The notes below the pieces were generated by a model, which saw nothing but the letters and a program-made list of their open reading frames with translations, ran no database searches and had not been told where the DNA came from. A DNA stretch of 64,000 nt from assembly GCA_944472155.2 (NCBI GenBank), contig OX235277.1, forward strand, positions 32,932,804-32,996,803, read 5' to 3'. Positions within the stretch are counted from its first letter, which is position 1. Each line of letters opens with the position of its first letter. Source of the DNA: Trichobilharzia szidati. Lineage: Eukaryota; Platyhelminthes; Trematoda; Strigeidida; Schistosomatidae. Of this stretch, positions 40,001 to 55,000 are shown in pieces. Made by a program: the position numbers and the translations under genes.

Positions 40001-43000
40001 TCATCATGAGTTGAGATTGGTTAAAGAACCATTGGAAAACCTGCAGGGAGTACTGGATAGTTGTTTCGTCATATTTTGGGACTCCTCAGCATCTGTCCAG
40101 TACTTCCAGGTTTTCCAGTGTTTCTGTAACCAATTTCAGCTGATGATGAAATCCTGCAACCAGTCACATTTTTCTTGCATTATATATATATATATATATA
40201 CATGTATATCTATACATATATATATATATATATATATTCAATAATTGTGTGCGGCCAATCAAAGCTTTGCAAGTTTGTGTTACCCAGTTTACTAATGATT
40301 TTAAACATTCCAGTCATCATGGAATTGTATATTCTACTAGATATTATTCCTGTTCAATTCGATCATCTTTGAAATAGATATAAGCATTTAACTGTTCGGG
40401 CTTTTGGGTTTTCTATTTGCTTGTGGGCTCATTTAAAAAGGGTTTTTTCAATCATCTGAATTACATGAGAGAGTATAATCCTTGTATGTCAAGTCACTGC
40501 TTCCATATAGGGTTCAAAGAGTTAACGCGTCACCAAAAACTTTCCAACAGGCGGCACTAAAAACTTTTATCAACAACAGACTTCGCTCTATATTGAAGAT
40601 AAGATGATGGCCAACCGGAAAGAATTACCAACAATGAACTCTTGGAATGAACCAACCAACACAACCTTATTGTCCAATAAATATACTGAAGGAAATAGAC
40701 ATGAATTGAACACACTCTGAGTTAACCGTTGAAGCCCTTGAATGGGTGTAGGTCCAAGGGTAACACGGATAAGATGTGGTATGAGGAGAAAGTGAAAGCT
40801 TATGAGCAGTCGTGGAGCTAGTCAAAGCAGACTTTAGAGAACAGGATGATATGGAGGTGTGTTGTTGAAGCCCCCTACGTTCTACTCAGAAACTAACTAG
40901 GGGGGGGGGATAACAATAATAATAATGATTTATTTCTGTTATTTGAGTTATTACTTTTTAATTGTTTTTTTTTTTTTGTTTTTGTTTTTCCTTTACTTTG
41001 TAGCTTTCAGTCAGTATTCTCCTTCAGCACATTACGGTAGTGTATTGGCAACACTTCCTCGTAAAAAAGGTCCTGCTCCTCGTCCGCCATCTATAGACAG
41101 TCAAGCAAATGATTCATTCGATTCTGGAACATCGAATAAAGCTGATGTAATTGAAAGTTGTTTTGTTTTATTGTTTTTGGTGTATGCATACTGTCGTTTA
41201 GAGTATATTATTAAGAAGTGTGTGCGTCGGTGGCACAGCGGTAGAATGCTCACCGACCACGCAGGTGATCCGGGGTTCAATTCCCGGCCAAAGCACTCCT
41301 TTACCTCGCTAAGCCAGTAGTAAGATTGGTAAAGAGGGAAGGTTGGGCATGAGGCTAGCAACCCCATCCTGTATAAAATAATCACCACTGTTACAGAAAC
41401 TTCAAGCCTCTAGCTTGAAGCCCTATGTTTCACTGGGAACGTAAAGAAAATTTTAAACAAATCAAGAATTGTAAAAATCCATTAGTTAATACAAGTTCTG
41501 TGTCAATACCTTCACGAACAAACTGAAGACTTACACCTTCGTCACACAAGGCGATTTATAGATTTAGGTAAACTTTAGTTGACTACTGTTACAAATATAT
41601 GCGTAGTTGATTGTGAAAGAAAACGCTGTTAATAACCAAAGAACATAAAGAGGCTTTGTGAAACTGTGAAAACAAATGAGGATTCACTGATCTTCAAATC
41701 TGCTTTTTTATAATGTCAAGGGTTGTTATCGTGGATAAATCTGATTGGATAGGCAAAAAGATGACATTCACAATTGTAATAATTCTGAAGCTCATCATTT
41801 ATTAACTTATAGTGGTTTGATGGGAAGGATTGAAAAACAGGGACATTAGAAATATTGGAAGAACAAGGCACTATGTCTCACACTAAAACCTTTTGGTACC
41901 GTGACACACAGGTTATGTATACACTGTGCTTTTTCCCTTGACACCAATCTTTGATTATACCTAGCTCACCATACCATATAACTGCTAAATAGCTGATACA
42001 ACTTCAACAACTGTTACACACAAGGAAGTTCTAAAATGCAGTGTAAATGACAGTTTTCTATTTGTGTAAAGAATAAAACACTTAAAGGTGAACAATGATA
42101 AGTTCATGATTTTCTTGAATACGTGTCTGCTTTATTCACTAATATGTCCTTAAAGAAAACAGTGACAGTAAAAAACCAAAATAATACTATGTCCTGCTGT
42201 CGCATATATGTGTTGTAATCGACTGATCTGTATTTTCAAGTATTGATTTCTGTCGGGATTTTGTTTGATTGGTTGGAGGATTTCATCATGAGCAGACATC
42301 AGTTAGGGAACTATTGGAAAACCTGTTCGGGTGCGCACTGTTGAAGAGTTCCAAACTAAAACAAAACAGTTGTCCAGTACTCCCAGGTTTTCCACAGGTT
42401 CTCTAACTGATCTCTACTCATGATGAAATCCTCCAACTGATCTATATCTATTGCATCAAAGTTTGTGACGTCATTGACTTCCGTAAGTCACAGTTGTAAG
42501 TTATCATGCGTTAAAATCAACTTTCGAGTTCCTATTACCGATAACACAATAGCTCTCTTTCCTGTTTAGCTTGAAACCTACTGTATGAAGTATTTGTTTA
42601 CTGCACTGCTGATTACGCTCGTATCTCATGCTTATCAGCTTTACCGTTGAGAAATGAGACAATCATGTTTAAATAAGTGTGTTCAAGGAATTAATTTATT
42701 GAATAATTAAATAGAAACCTATTTATAATTTAATAAGAATGTTTTTGTTTCTCTTTTCCTTCTTTGACTTATTTCTTCTTAGTTTTGGAGTACATTCAAT
42801 CGATTAGATATCAGTCGGATTCCAAGTTGTAAGTTGTTATTATGACTATTATAATGACTTTTATCTTTAACAATAAGAACAAAACTTTTTCCCCATCGAT
42901 GTAAGCCTGGTATCTGCAATAATTCTCAGAAACGAAAAACTTTTTTGCTAAATGTTGGAATGCAGAGAAGGTCGTGGGGTGGATCCTCGATGGGATTCTG

Positions 43001-46000
43001 TTATGGGTGCGTGTCGCTAGTCCCTAGTCCCAAACTAGGAGGAAACAACTGTCCAGTACTCCCTGGTTCTCAATGATTCTCTAAATGATGTCACTTCGTG
43101 ATCAAACTTGTGGTCTACTTATAATATTGAAGAGATGCACTGCCGTCTGTTAAATTCAAAACGTAGTTGTACAACCAGAATAATTTTACACACGAGCTCC
43201 CCTTAATGAATTTGAACAAAGCAACGACAACACACGGAGTAGAATAAAATACATGGATCCATTGTTTAGATCATTGGCGTATCTCTTGTCAACTGCATAC
43301 AACCAAAAAATAGTCATTTAATAGTTCTGTTACAGTTTCAACATACTTCATTTCATTGGGCGATTAAAGTGGGAAACAGCAGTTCAGAATGATAATGGTA
43401 TATGGATTAACCGAACTATTTTAAGTAAATGCAATATTGTTATTATTCCCTTGGGTTCCAAATGGAACATAGGGCTTCAACAGCACGTGTCAACCTTGCC
43501 TGATTTTCTGCTGTCCTCTTCAGCTGGGCCCACAACTGCCCATAATCTTTCATCCCCTCTACACACCATCTTCTCCATGTCACCATCAGACACAATCATC
43601 GTTTCCCATTTGGGTTCCAATCGAGGGCCTGACGCACGATGTCATTCGACGGTCTCCTCAATATGTGCCCTACCCATTTCCATTTTCCCCTATATGCTTG
43701 CTGAACAATAGGTTCATGGTTAGCTTGTTTCCATAGTTTCTTGTTGCTAATTCTTTTCGGCCAACGGACCATCTGATCTTCAATATAAAGCCAGCTGTTG
43801 AAGGCGACTGTTGATAAAAGTCTTCAGTAGCCTGTTGGAAATGCTTTTCGTGACCCGTATAGAAGACTGACTGATTTCACATTCGTGTTGAAAGTTTGAA
43901 TCTTGGTGTTTATGCTGAGGTGTGGAGTGCAGATGATTTCCAAACTGGTTTCAGGTTGATGAATGCGTATCTTGCCTTTCTGATTCTGGCTTGCTTTGAC
44001 ATATTCATCCGATCCAGCTACCTGTAGTTGAAACAATACTTACTGTATAGATAAGTGAAGGAAGTAACCCAAGTCAAATCTCTCCCGTTGATGGTGATCG
44101 GTTCTGGTTGTTGTTGCTGTTAGTTGGTGGGTACTTTCATCACCTCCGTCTTCTCTATATTCACCTGGAGGAGACATGAAATATTGCTCGACTTATATGG
44201 GTAACATGATCGAAGTTTCTCGAATAAAACAAAAAGTAGTGGGAAGTCAAAAGGTAACGAAAAGATACTGAGGTATATTATTTATAAGACTGCGTAAGTC
44301 ATTCGAAAATGTCAAGCTCATTTGTTTAGATATCAAACATGTGAAGCATGCATAACGTTAAATAAATGATGATGTAACTAATTAAGAGTGAAAAGAAATC
44401 AACATTGACGTTCCTGCACTATTTATTGTTTTTGATTTCTTGCAAAAACCAACATTAGCTAATTCTGAAAAATTTTATATTAAAGTTGGACAGCCGTGCC
44501 TGATGTTCTCCTCGGTTATTAACAAGTCTCGCTGACAATTCTGTCTAGTCCCGTGATATACTATTATAAAGTGTTGGTTTTCAGGGATTTGATCAGGAGT
44601 TGACATCTGTTAGAGAACCATAGGAAAACCTTTGTTGAATACTGTGCGTCGGTGGCACAGTGGTTAGGACTCTCGCCGACCATGCACATGGTCCGGGGTT
44701 CGATCCCCTGCCGACTCACACTTGATATCTATGGTCGGCCTGCAAAATTTGGGCTACCGATATCACATGCTAAAAATTCCATACCTGTACCAAAAAATAC
44801 GGTGTGGAATCAAGCTGTAATCAGAAAAAAATACTATAGAGGTTGCACTGAATTCGGAATTCATCTCATTGGATTGGGTCCCAGTGGTTGAATGGGTGGT
44901 CTACGAGTTCGGCTTGTAACCGGAACGTCCTGATTTCAAATCCCACTGAGTGTGTACCGATGAAGAGTCCCAAACTAGGCTGACGAAACTTCTGTTTCGC
45001 ACTCTCTGGTTTTCCAATGGTTCTCTAACCGATGTCAACTTGCGATGAAATCTGAAACTAATATATGAAACTAATCAATACTCTGTACACATTTCCTTAT
45101 CTGTAAAATCTAAGAGAGAGTAGCATATCTGGTGTTGAATGAGTGTGTGTGTGCGTGTGTTACGCGTTACAATGTAATCGTGACTCATTTTCTGTTTCTT
45201 ATCCGTATTGTCTATCATATCAATGTGAATGTATGTACATGCTGTGTTTGATTTACTTCTCTTCCGCAACCCTCCTTCTTTATCAAATTGTCTAATAATA
45301 TTGAATTTTTTTAATCGTGTATGCAACAACAAAACATGCTGGGTCTTTGTTATATGTAAAGTCAGAAATAATGATGAGTAGATTCATTCATTTCTCTAAT
45401 TTACTTCGACACAATTAATTATGATGTAATTTGAAAGGGTGGTAGGGTAGAATAACGACTTGTCTTTCAGCGTCGATGATATACTACATACATTACATAG
45501 CTCTTCATACATGTCAGTCATTCGGTTTATTTCTTAGTGGTAATGAGATTAGACTTAATTATTACTATTATAATAATATAACTTAGGTGTAAATCAATCT
45601 TCACTTTATTTTTTTTTCTCTCGTGTGTTTGAACAGCAACAAGAGTAACTGTAACTCTTTGCAATAATTGTTATCCATATTGCTTTTAAATATATACTTT
45701 AAATCATAATTCCATACCAACTGGAGATTAATTTTAAGGGTGGTAAATTTCTTAAGTGGAAAGAAATTGTCTCAATCTCTTCATCTACGCGTTTAATTTT
45801 TTCTTATATAACCAATTTATGAGAATAAAGTCTAACTTGTGTGTCATGTTATTTATTCCTTTGTGGAACATAGAACTTCAAGCTTGGTGCTTTGAAGTGT
45901 CAGTATAGCAGTGTAGTGTTATTTCTCTTTTACTCAGTGAGGTTGTTAATTTCACGCCCAACTTTCCTTCTTTGTCGGAATTAATACTGACTAAATGAGG

Positions 46001-49000
46001 TTTAGGAGTGCATCGACCGGGAATTGAATCCCGGATCACACGTCGTGTCCTGATTGATGTTCATTCTACTATTGAACCACCGATACACGGCACACCGTTT
46101 ACACTAGTTACGAATTCATTACTATGTATATATATATACCACTAAATTACAGAGGTGGTTGTCTTCACTGTATATTCAAAAAAGGTACTTAGAAATTCCT
46201 TTGTGATCAGTATGCATAGTTATTTAGTACGTCTAGTTCCTTATTCTAATAGGCCAAGTTTTACGTTTTCCATATTTTTTTCACTCATATTAATTTTTTG
46301 AGTTAGACCACGGATTGCTTTCAGTTGGAGAACCACTGAAAATCAGGGAGTTTTGGACAGTTGTTTCGTCCTATTTCGGGATTCTTCATTAGTATGCAAA
46401 GCACCAAATAATAGAATAAAAAGATTTCTAGTACTCCGTGGTTTCTCTAACTTATATCAATTGGTTTTCAAACTTGAAACCAATCAAATCCTGACAAAAC
46501 GGGCATTTGAAAATTAATTTTATGCTTATAAATGACTGACAACACGAGAAAGTTGCCTGGAGTTTTTCAGTGAGACGTCATGATCAGTGGGCTCCACCAG
46601 GAGTCGGGTATGAGAACAAATACTAGCCGGTGATTACTGACTGGTGGCGGTTACGCTAAAAATCGCAAATTGACACAAGTTAAATTTGATGGGCCATTGG
46701 ATTCGTTCCAGTAGCTGGAATGGTATATAGGTTCACCTTGGAACCTGAAGATTCTGGGTACTGTTCCTTGTGACCTGATGGGTCATTGGGTGTGTGCCGA
46801 TGAAGAGTCACAAACTGGGACGATACCACTGTCCATGACTCTGTTTTTTCAATGGTACTGTAACTGATATCAGTAAGTAATCAAACCTTAAATTTTTTTC
46901 TACATAGAAATCCGCCTAGCTGTACGTCATCCTTATACTGTAGAAATAGTAGAGATGTGGCTTACTGGCTTAAGCACTCGGTTTTCAGTCAATAGGCCTT
47001 GGATTCGAATGCCCTTCCACCTAGGCAACTGGTTAGTATCTCATCAGGACCTAACACGCTATAATTTTCGGCCCATAGCCAAGAATATGAAATTTCTTTA
47101 CTGGTTAACTTAGTGTAAATAAATAAACTAATTATAGAAAGAAAACATTCAAGATAACCTGTTGCTATATGTTGATGTACTACACATTGTTTCATCTTTT
47201 CTTGTGTATCTTATTTTCCTTTCTTCCCCTCCCCCCCCCCGTCGTCACACGCTTCTCTCTTCCAACCCACTGTAAATCTCAACATCTGGATATGTATTTT
47301 AATGTCTTGTTTTCTTTCTCCTTATCTTTATCTGTGTATTTATCTAGCTCCTTCTGAGGCTGATAAACAATTACCCAGTGATCATATTGATATAATATTA
47401 GATGTTCTAGAAGAAAGACCAACTATATCTTCACCTTGTGTAATTACCTCATCTTCTCCTGCTGGTGATTTTATCGCCAATAACACTAATACTGTTTTTA
47501 CATCAAGAACAATGAAGAGTATAGGCACTTCTTCGTCTACAATTCCTAATGATGATGGTGGTGATGGCCATGATGGTATTACGACATCTCCACCAATCCC
47601 ACCTAAACCTAGTTATCTATCCAATACACTGTATTCAACTTTGCCTAATCGAAGTTTACATGTGGTGAGTATTAACCTTCTTATTCATTTATGTGTAATT
47701 AAGATTTCCTTTGTGTGTATGTGTTTGTGTTATGTATTGGTTTGTAAGGATTTGAATATCAATGACATGCTCGTTAGCGACTGACCCTATTCAGGCAGGT
47801 GGTTACTTATGGTTCTAATGGAAAGTCATGCCCAGTAAGGTACAGCAGGTCGGGTGTGAGGACAAATACTCGCCGATGGCATTGGCTAGTGGTCGCGCTA
47901 TATCGTGAATTGGCAGAAGTTGGAATTCATGGTCTGGCCATTGGATTGGGTCCCAGTGGTTTAATGGTCAATGAGCTCGCTTGCCTCGAAACCGGGAGCT
48001 CCTGGGTTCTCGAACCCTGGCAGTGGAGTGGGTGCGTATTGGTGAGGAGTCCCGAACTAGTCTGACGAAACAGCTGTCCAGCTCTACTCCGAAGTTTTCC
48101 AGTGGTTCTCTCACCGATGTCAGCTCAATAAGTTTTCAGTTTGATCAAGTAGGTTTGCGATGGTAAATGTTTAGCCTTTATTTGTGAAGTAATCCAACTG
48201 TAGTATGAACAACTTAACTAGATACTCTGCATCTTCAGATCGGTCGTGGGTTAGAAAATAGGGTTTTCATTAAAAATGCTACAAGGTCCAACAAGCTAGT
48301 GGTGGTTAATTTATGAAAGTGCGATTGCTTTTATAGTCTCCAAATCACCTGTAGTTGAAACTGATTAATAACATAAGACGTGACATATCAATTGTTGCTT
48401 GTGGTGCATGGTAGCACGTAGTACATTATTTTCATTACAGTGCAGTAATACACCTTAATGCATAACTAGGCTGTGAGGGAAATAAATTATACCTGGAAGC
48501 TCAGCGATCCTGTTACATTTACGGTCGATAGATTTTCGTCAGCGTGTACGGGGGGAGTATAAGTGCTTTATACCCCCCCCCCCCAAAAAAAGATTCTGTT
48601 TTGAGGTGAATAGTTGGTGTTGTTAATCTATCTAGCTTCTAGAACAAGACGTATAAACGAACAATATTGTTTTCAATCAGATCTTCAGGCTTTCTCTAAT
48701 TTACATAGATTCATATATAACATTTTTAACCAGTGACGGTGATTTTGTGGATCAAATAATAATAATGTCGTGAATGTTTTGAATGTCATTAATAACGATG
48801 ATTATAATGACAACAAAATAATGATAATAAGGTTTATGCACGCTGCCATACGAATAACGAAGGTAGTAATATGTGTATTTGTAGACAATTCAATAAATAA
48901 ATTAGGTCAAATCTTAGGAGTTACGTAATTCTAAAGATAAAGTAGACAGTTAATCAGAGTTTAAATAAATATCATTAAAACACGAAGGGAATGAAAGAGA

Positions 49001-52000
49001 AGACAGAGTGGGAGAGTTTCAATTAAATTTTACCTAGACCAAGGCAGAGACAAAGGTAGAACAAACTTCTTTTGTATACGAAGACTAGGATTGTTCTCTC
49101 GAATTCTCGGTTATGTGTAGAGGGCGGGTTCGAATTCTTTTCGAAAGGCTCGATGGTACGCGACAGATAACTTTGAAGGCACTTCCTCTGTCCGCTTGGT
49201 GACCGCTATCAATCAAATGAGTCAAAATAGAACTTCTTATAGATTTTATTTGGCCTTTTAAGAACCATGAAGGAAGATGCTCATTAATACGTATGTTGAA
49301 CTGTATAGTTGTTCCCCCTATATAGATTTCTCCGCAGGAGCAGTTAAATTTATAGGTACACATAAAAGTGGCACAGCTAGTTAACTTGTCTTTCGCTTGC
49401 GCAATCATGATTGGTCGGCTGGATAATGTTTTGATAAATTTTTTGCAAGAATATTCTGGAGGTCTCTGTATACTGTACTCCTGGTGTAATTGAACGAGGT
49501 GTCTTCCCCACACCCATATTCTTCAGTCATCCTTTCTGTTGTTGTTTGTAATTCATCTCTGACTGTTTGAATGACTAAGTCTCAGCAGGGGATTGTACAC
49601 AGAAGTCATACCAGTTCAAGTCGTTACACTCTACGAAGGAGGAAACAAGACTGGACGTCGAAAAGAGAGCTATTACCGTCTCAAAACTATAGTCAAAAAA
49701 GGTCGACAGTGCTTGCTTAAAATGACCTTGAGAAGCACTAATGTCACTGATAAATTAAGCAGTGAATAATCAATGGAATTTCAAAGGTCATAAGTAGGGT
49801 GAGAGAAAGTCAGGTCATCAATGAATAAGTGGAGTGAGGGAAATACAAACAGACACGTAGAAAATTAGGTCTATATATCAGCCACTGAGAATGATTTTGA
49901 TTCATATCAGTAATAGTCTCCAACCCAGTAATTCTCACCATCCTGAGGATCTCAAACACGCAGTCTACACCTCACAACATAACTCAAATTCACCGGGAAA
50001 GACTTCATGGATTGATTTCAGGTTTTGGTTTAAAAGTACTTCCAACCCTATGCCGCCTAACATTTCTCGTCGCATGCTGACTGGTCTAGGACTATACAAT
50101 TTTCATCTGCGTGACAGTTCTAATGACGTTGGATACATCCACATACTGCTGACAATTAACTATAAGAAATTACAATGCCTTGCCTTGATAAAGTAGACAA
50201 AGTGACATTGGGAATCCGAGGACTATTTGGTTAATTCTATAGTGCTTATTGTTGTTGAAGTCACCTGCATAAGGTGATGTCTGTTGTGACTAGTTCTTTA
50301 TACATAAGGATGATGAATTATAAAATGTACTGTATTCAACTGTATAATAGCTGTATAATAAAAATGTTCCCTTTTATCTTTTTACCTTATTATAGAATAG
50401 GACTAGTTCTGTTTCGGTTAATTCAAATTTACCTACTGTACTTGACTCTTCCAGTTGTTTAACCTCTTCAACATCAACACCTGCAACTAAAACGACAACA
50501 ACAACAACCTCATCATCATCTAGTCAGTATACCGACTCCTTGAAATATTCTTTATCCCAGCATATAAATGGTAAGTTCCATGTTTGAAGCTTAATCCTGT
50601 ATGTAGCTGTTTTCTGATTATATATGCTCAGTTATAATAGGTGCGTCGGTGGCACAGTAGTAGAATGCTCTCCAACCACGCCTCATGTGGTTCGTGGTTC
50701 GATCCACGGCTACCGACGCACCACTCTTTTACCTCTCTAACCCTGCAATAAGACTGGTAAAGAGGAAAGGTTGGGCATGAGGCTAGCAACTCCATCCCGT
50801 AAAAATAAACTCCACTGCTACCGAAACTTCAAGCCTCTAGCTTGAAGCCCTATGTTCCACTAGGAACGTAAAGGAATATAATAATAATGATAATAAATAA
50901 CATAACAGGTATGGAGTGTTGAGTGTTTATGAATGAATAAAAACGATGAGTGTGTTTACGTTTCTTATCTTCTCTTACCTATTGTTGCTAGTTTATTAAA
51001 TCGTGGAAATCAGTTTCTTATTTCTTACAAGCTGCCTGCCTTCACTGATACTGGTGCATCGTTACTGCCTTTAAGATAATTTTGATTATCTAGCCTAGGA
51101 TTATATCACCAGGAAAATGTACGTACTTTCGTCGTGTGCTTCTGATTTTCATACCTAGACTCGAATACAAGACTAATACGTTTTTCAAAGTCAAGGCGTT
51201 GTCTGTTTGTTTGTGTGTGATTTGTTATTCTTAGCAGCACACAACAGAGTTATACGCGGGATTCAGTAAACCGAACAACAGTGAGTGAAATGCAGCTAGA
51301 TAGATAGAACGTTGATTGAGAAACATATCCTTCCCTGTTCGATAGCTCAACTGATGAAAGGAGAGCATACATAGAGCCACTACCTCCTCTATATTACAAC
51401 ACATGTAGTCAATAAGCTATGACTTGCCATATCTATGTGCATTTATCAATTCAACTGCACCTGCGGTGACAGTTATGTCGGGCGTACTACTAGATAGCTT
51501 AGCCAACCAATGTGTTACTGAACATCTCCCATCGTCGTTTGGCAAAAGTCAGGCAAAAACAATCCATAGCTCCATTTTGTCACATTTAGCTGATAGCGGT
51601 CATGTAGGAGGGAAAACGAATGCTCTCAAGGTAATTTATCGCATCCCACCGAATCTTTCCAATAGACTTTGTATTCGTCTACTGCACACAGCTGAGGCGA
51701 ATAGGCATTCGAATTGTAAGCCTAATCTATGCATTCAAAAAAGTTCGTACAGCCATTATCCCTCCTTTGGCTTATTAAGACCTGATCAACTGATGATTTC
51801 TCCACCATGTTTACTTATATTTTCAACTCCTCTCTTATCATCCCTTAATCTGATCACATATTCATTGAAACTTATTTTACTTACTTCCCTTACAATCTAG
51901 CACTACTTAATCGGTCCATTTGTTGTTCTTAGCCTTTATCGACTACTATGTCTACCTGAACATTTGTTTAATCATGCTATTTTTCGTTATTCGTCTTATC

Positions 52001-55000
52001 ACAGATCGCCTCACTTTTCCATCCTTATTATTGATATAATCATTACTATTATTATGACTAATTACACAATTTATATATCTTATTATCCTATAGACAAAAC
52101 ACCATGATTGGTTTATATTTGAATATTGATTTGTAAAGTTATGTTGATATTAGAGTTAAACCTGATGAGATCTAAGTGAAAACAACATTGTTCGCTTAAG
52201 TGTGTTGTTCTAGATTTGGTTAGTGTTCAGAATTTCATCCATCACTCCTCCCTATGCGTTATTTCAGTATTGCTGATTTTAATCTGTAGAAAGTTTAGTT
52301 TGTAGAACACTACACGAATTTTTGAAGTGGACTGTTAGTAACATGATGCTTGATATTGTTACCTACTTTGTTGCTTGGTGCATATATCTTCCTATAGTTT
52401 TAATTTTTCTATCAGTAAGCAATCCTATAGCTGCTTCTTGATTACCCAACCACTAGTGAAAGTTGCCGATGAAACACACACTAATGTTGTGAGATTTAAT
52501 GGTACCTCCTGCCTGCCTGCGTGTTTGCTTGGATGTCAGTGGATGAAGTGGAGTTCGAATTCACAATTCCCCTGGTTAGAAATCAACTATCCAGACCAGA
52601 CGCATCAGTCACAGCTCCATCATTTTTTAATGTTAATAATAACAGTAATAGCTTTATTCTGAACAGTGTTTATAAAAATGTACAGGATTTTCAGTGAAGT
52701 TTATTGAGGGATATTTTCCCTTCGTCCAGGATCTTCAAATAAATGATTAATTGGCTGCCAGTAGATCATGTAACATAATTCTATCAGTCCTGAAGAGCAA
52801 ACCAATCCCCTTATGATATCTCTTTCTTTTTCTCCTTCGAGAAATACACAACGACATTTGGTTGAATGCCAATTATGAAAAGTTCAGGAGTACATTTTGT
52901 GAACCAAGAACCATTCAGGAATGGTCATCTCATGTATTGGGATAAGCTGGCATTGAGGATAATGCTTATTCACATGTTCAGTAGAAAATTGCGAATCGGC
53001 ATGTTGTGAACATTTTGAATACTCGTCAGAGTAAACAATATTGTTAGAGGTCATATTTTCCTAGACTTAAACAAAGTGAATAAGAGGAATTATGCAATAT
53101 ATATTGATGGAGGCTTTTTGGTAGCCTAGGCCGCCCAGTTGTTTTATGTAGAATAATGGCATGGTGATAAATAGTGGCGAATAATATAATACATGACTCA
53201 AGATAACAAGGCCTTCAGCTAATTTCTTTTTACTCCTAATAATATTATAATCATATCAAGGTGATATGATTATGAGCAATAAATTGTGCTCGAAACGTCA
53301 TCAGTAAATATTACTGTATAACACTGTGAGACTCTATCAAAATAAAAATTTGCCCATAATGGAATTACATTCTACCACAGTGCCCAAGTTTTATTCTTAT
53401 ATCAATAAACATTGATTTTGGTGTGGTTGTGTTCTCTGAACTGGATTGTTAATTTGCGAAGCTTTCATCGCCCTACTAGGCGACATCTTCAGCGCACACT
53501 TCAATTTGAAGTGAGCTTTTAGATTTCTCCACGAGTTTATTAATCATCTCTCCTCGTGACCTTGGGCGTGATTGGTTGTTTTTGTGTGTTTTCACACCTT
53601 CTAGGTTATTTGTATTGTTACTCATTGTTTCATTGACTTGAACTTTGAGAGTAGTCCTTGTGTGTAAACCATTCATTGCGAACATACTCTTGATTGATAC
53701 CTTTTATAAATAGGGTAAATATTATCAGGGTGAGGCGCATGCAATATGTAGCATACCACTCGCTTCGAATATCTTGCTCACAACTATTAGGTCGAGTACT
53801 AATCCATTGCCCTTGGCAAATTTAGTAGCAAAACATCGCGAGAATACCATCAGATCATATGATTGGCTAGGGGAATCCGTGTCAGGGTAATAAAATGCTA
53901 TATAGATATGTCCGTATATGACTGATTGATTAGACAGGCGAATTTTCCGTAGCCGGTAAACACCGTCCTACTATCTTCACCAACCGGCAATCTTCACTAA
54001 TATAACATAGCAAACTTTTGATCGGACACCAGTTACTAACTAGCGTCCATTGAAATTGTCCAATGCAATCGCTAGCCCGAATAGTTCAGTGGTAACGTCT
54101 CTGGCTGACTGCAGCACTGGGTGACGCGGATTTGAATCTCAGAAGGGACATGAGTTCCTTCAAAACAGTTGCAGATACGCCTTGCTGACAACTGGTGAGT
54201 ACCAACTAGCACGAAACCTAGGTGGAAGGCTTCCTGCCGACTGCCTCCAACTATCTAATATAACATAGCCAACCATGATATAATACGATAGTTGTGTTTC
54301 ATATGAGTAGGTGTAAAGATCGTAGAAGTATACCTTCCTATGGTGTGTCTACTATAAACACTGTGTATATTGGCGAAATAACATAAGATATGTGTATTCA
54401 AGCGAGGTTGTGACTGACTGGCATAATTCAGCACTTTGCATCTTCATTTAATGCATCGATACTCTAAAGTAATGGGCTCAGAAATACACTTTAACTGAAT
54501 TGTTTGAAAGTTTGTTTCGCATCGTTCAGTATTATTTCCTACAATCGAAACATTGACTTTTTAAAGTGCTCATTCTGATAATTGTTTCTATCCTCTGAAT
54601 TTTTCTTACCATTATTCTCTTGTCTATGTGTGTTATTCAACATTGTAGACAGATTTGGAAATATTTCATCAGCAGCCTGTATTCCAGCATCGATCACCGC
54701 ATCACTTGCATCAAAATCCACGGACTCACCATCGAAACTAACAAGTAATGGTAATAATGCTTCAGTAGCAAATTGTAAAGTTGGTGATCTACTTGAAGCT
54801 CTGTATGACTGTGAAGCAGAGAATTCTGATGAGCTGACATTTTCACGTGGAGAAATAATACAAATATGTGATAAGCCAGACGATGATTGGTGGGTAAGTG
54901 AAGGGGTATAAGTTTTTTTAAAGATACATCTGTTTGGAACGTGGCAACTCGAACTGCTGCACTTCGGTGCCAAGTTCTTTGTTGAATCCAGACAGACAGA

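Noticed and set aside
49891..50196. 101-codon frame as an ASAP exon
   Set aside because: Overlaps LINE-D sequence, and the ASAP phase already joins 47664 to 50396 perfectly.
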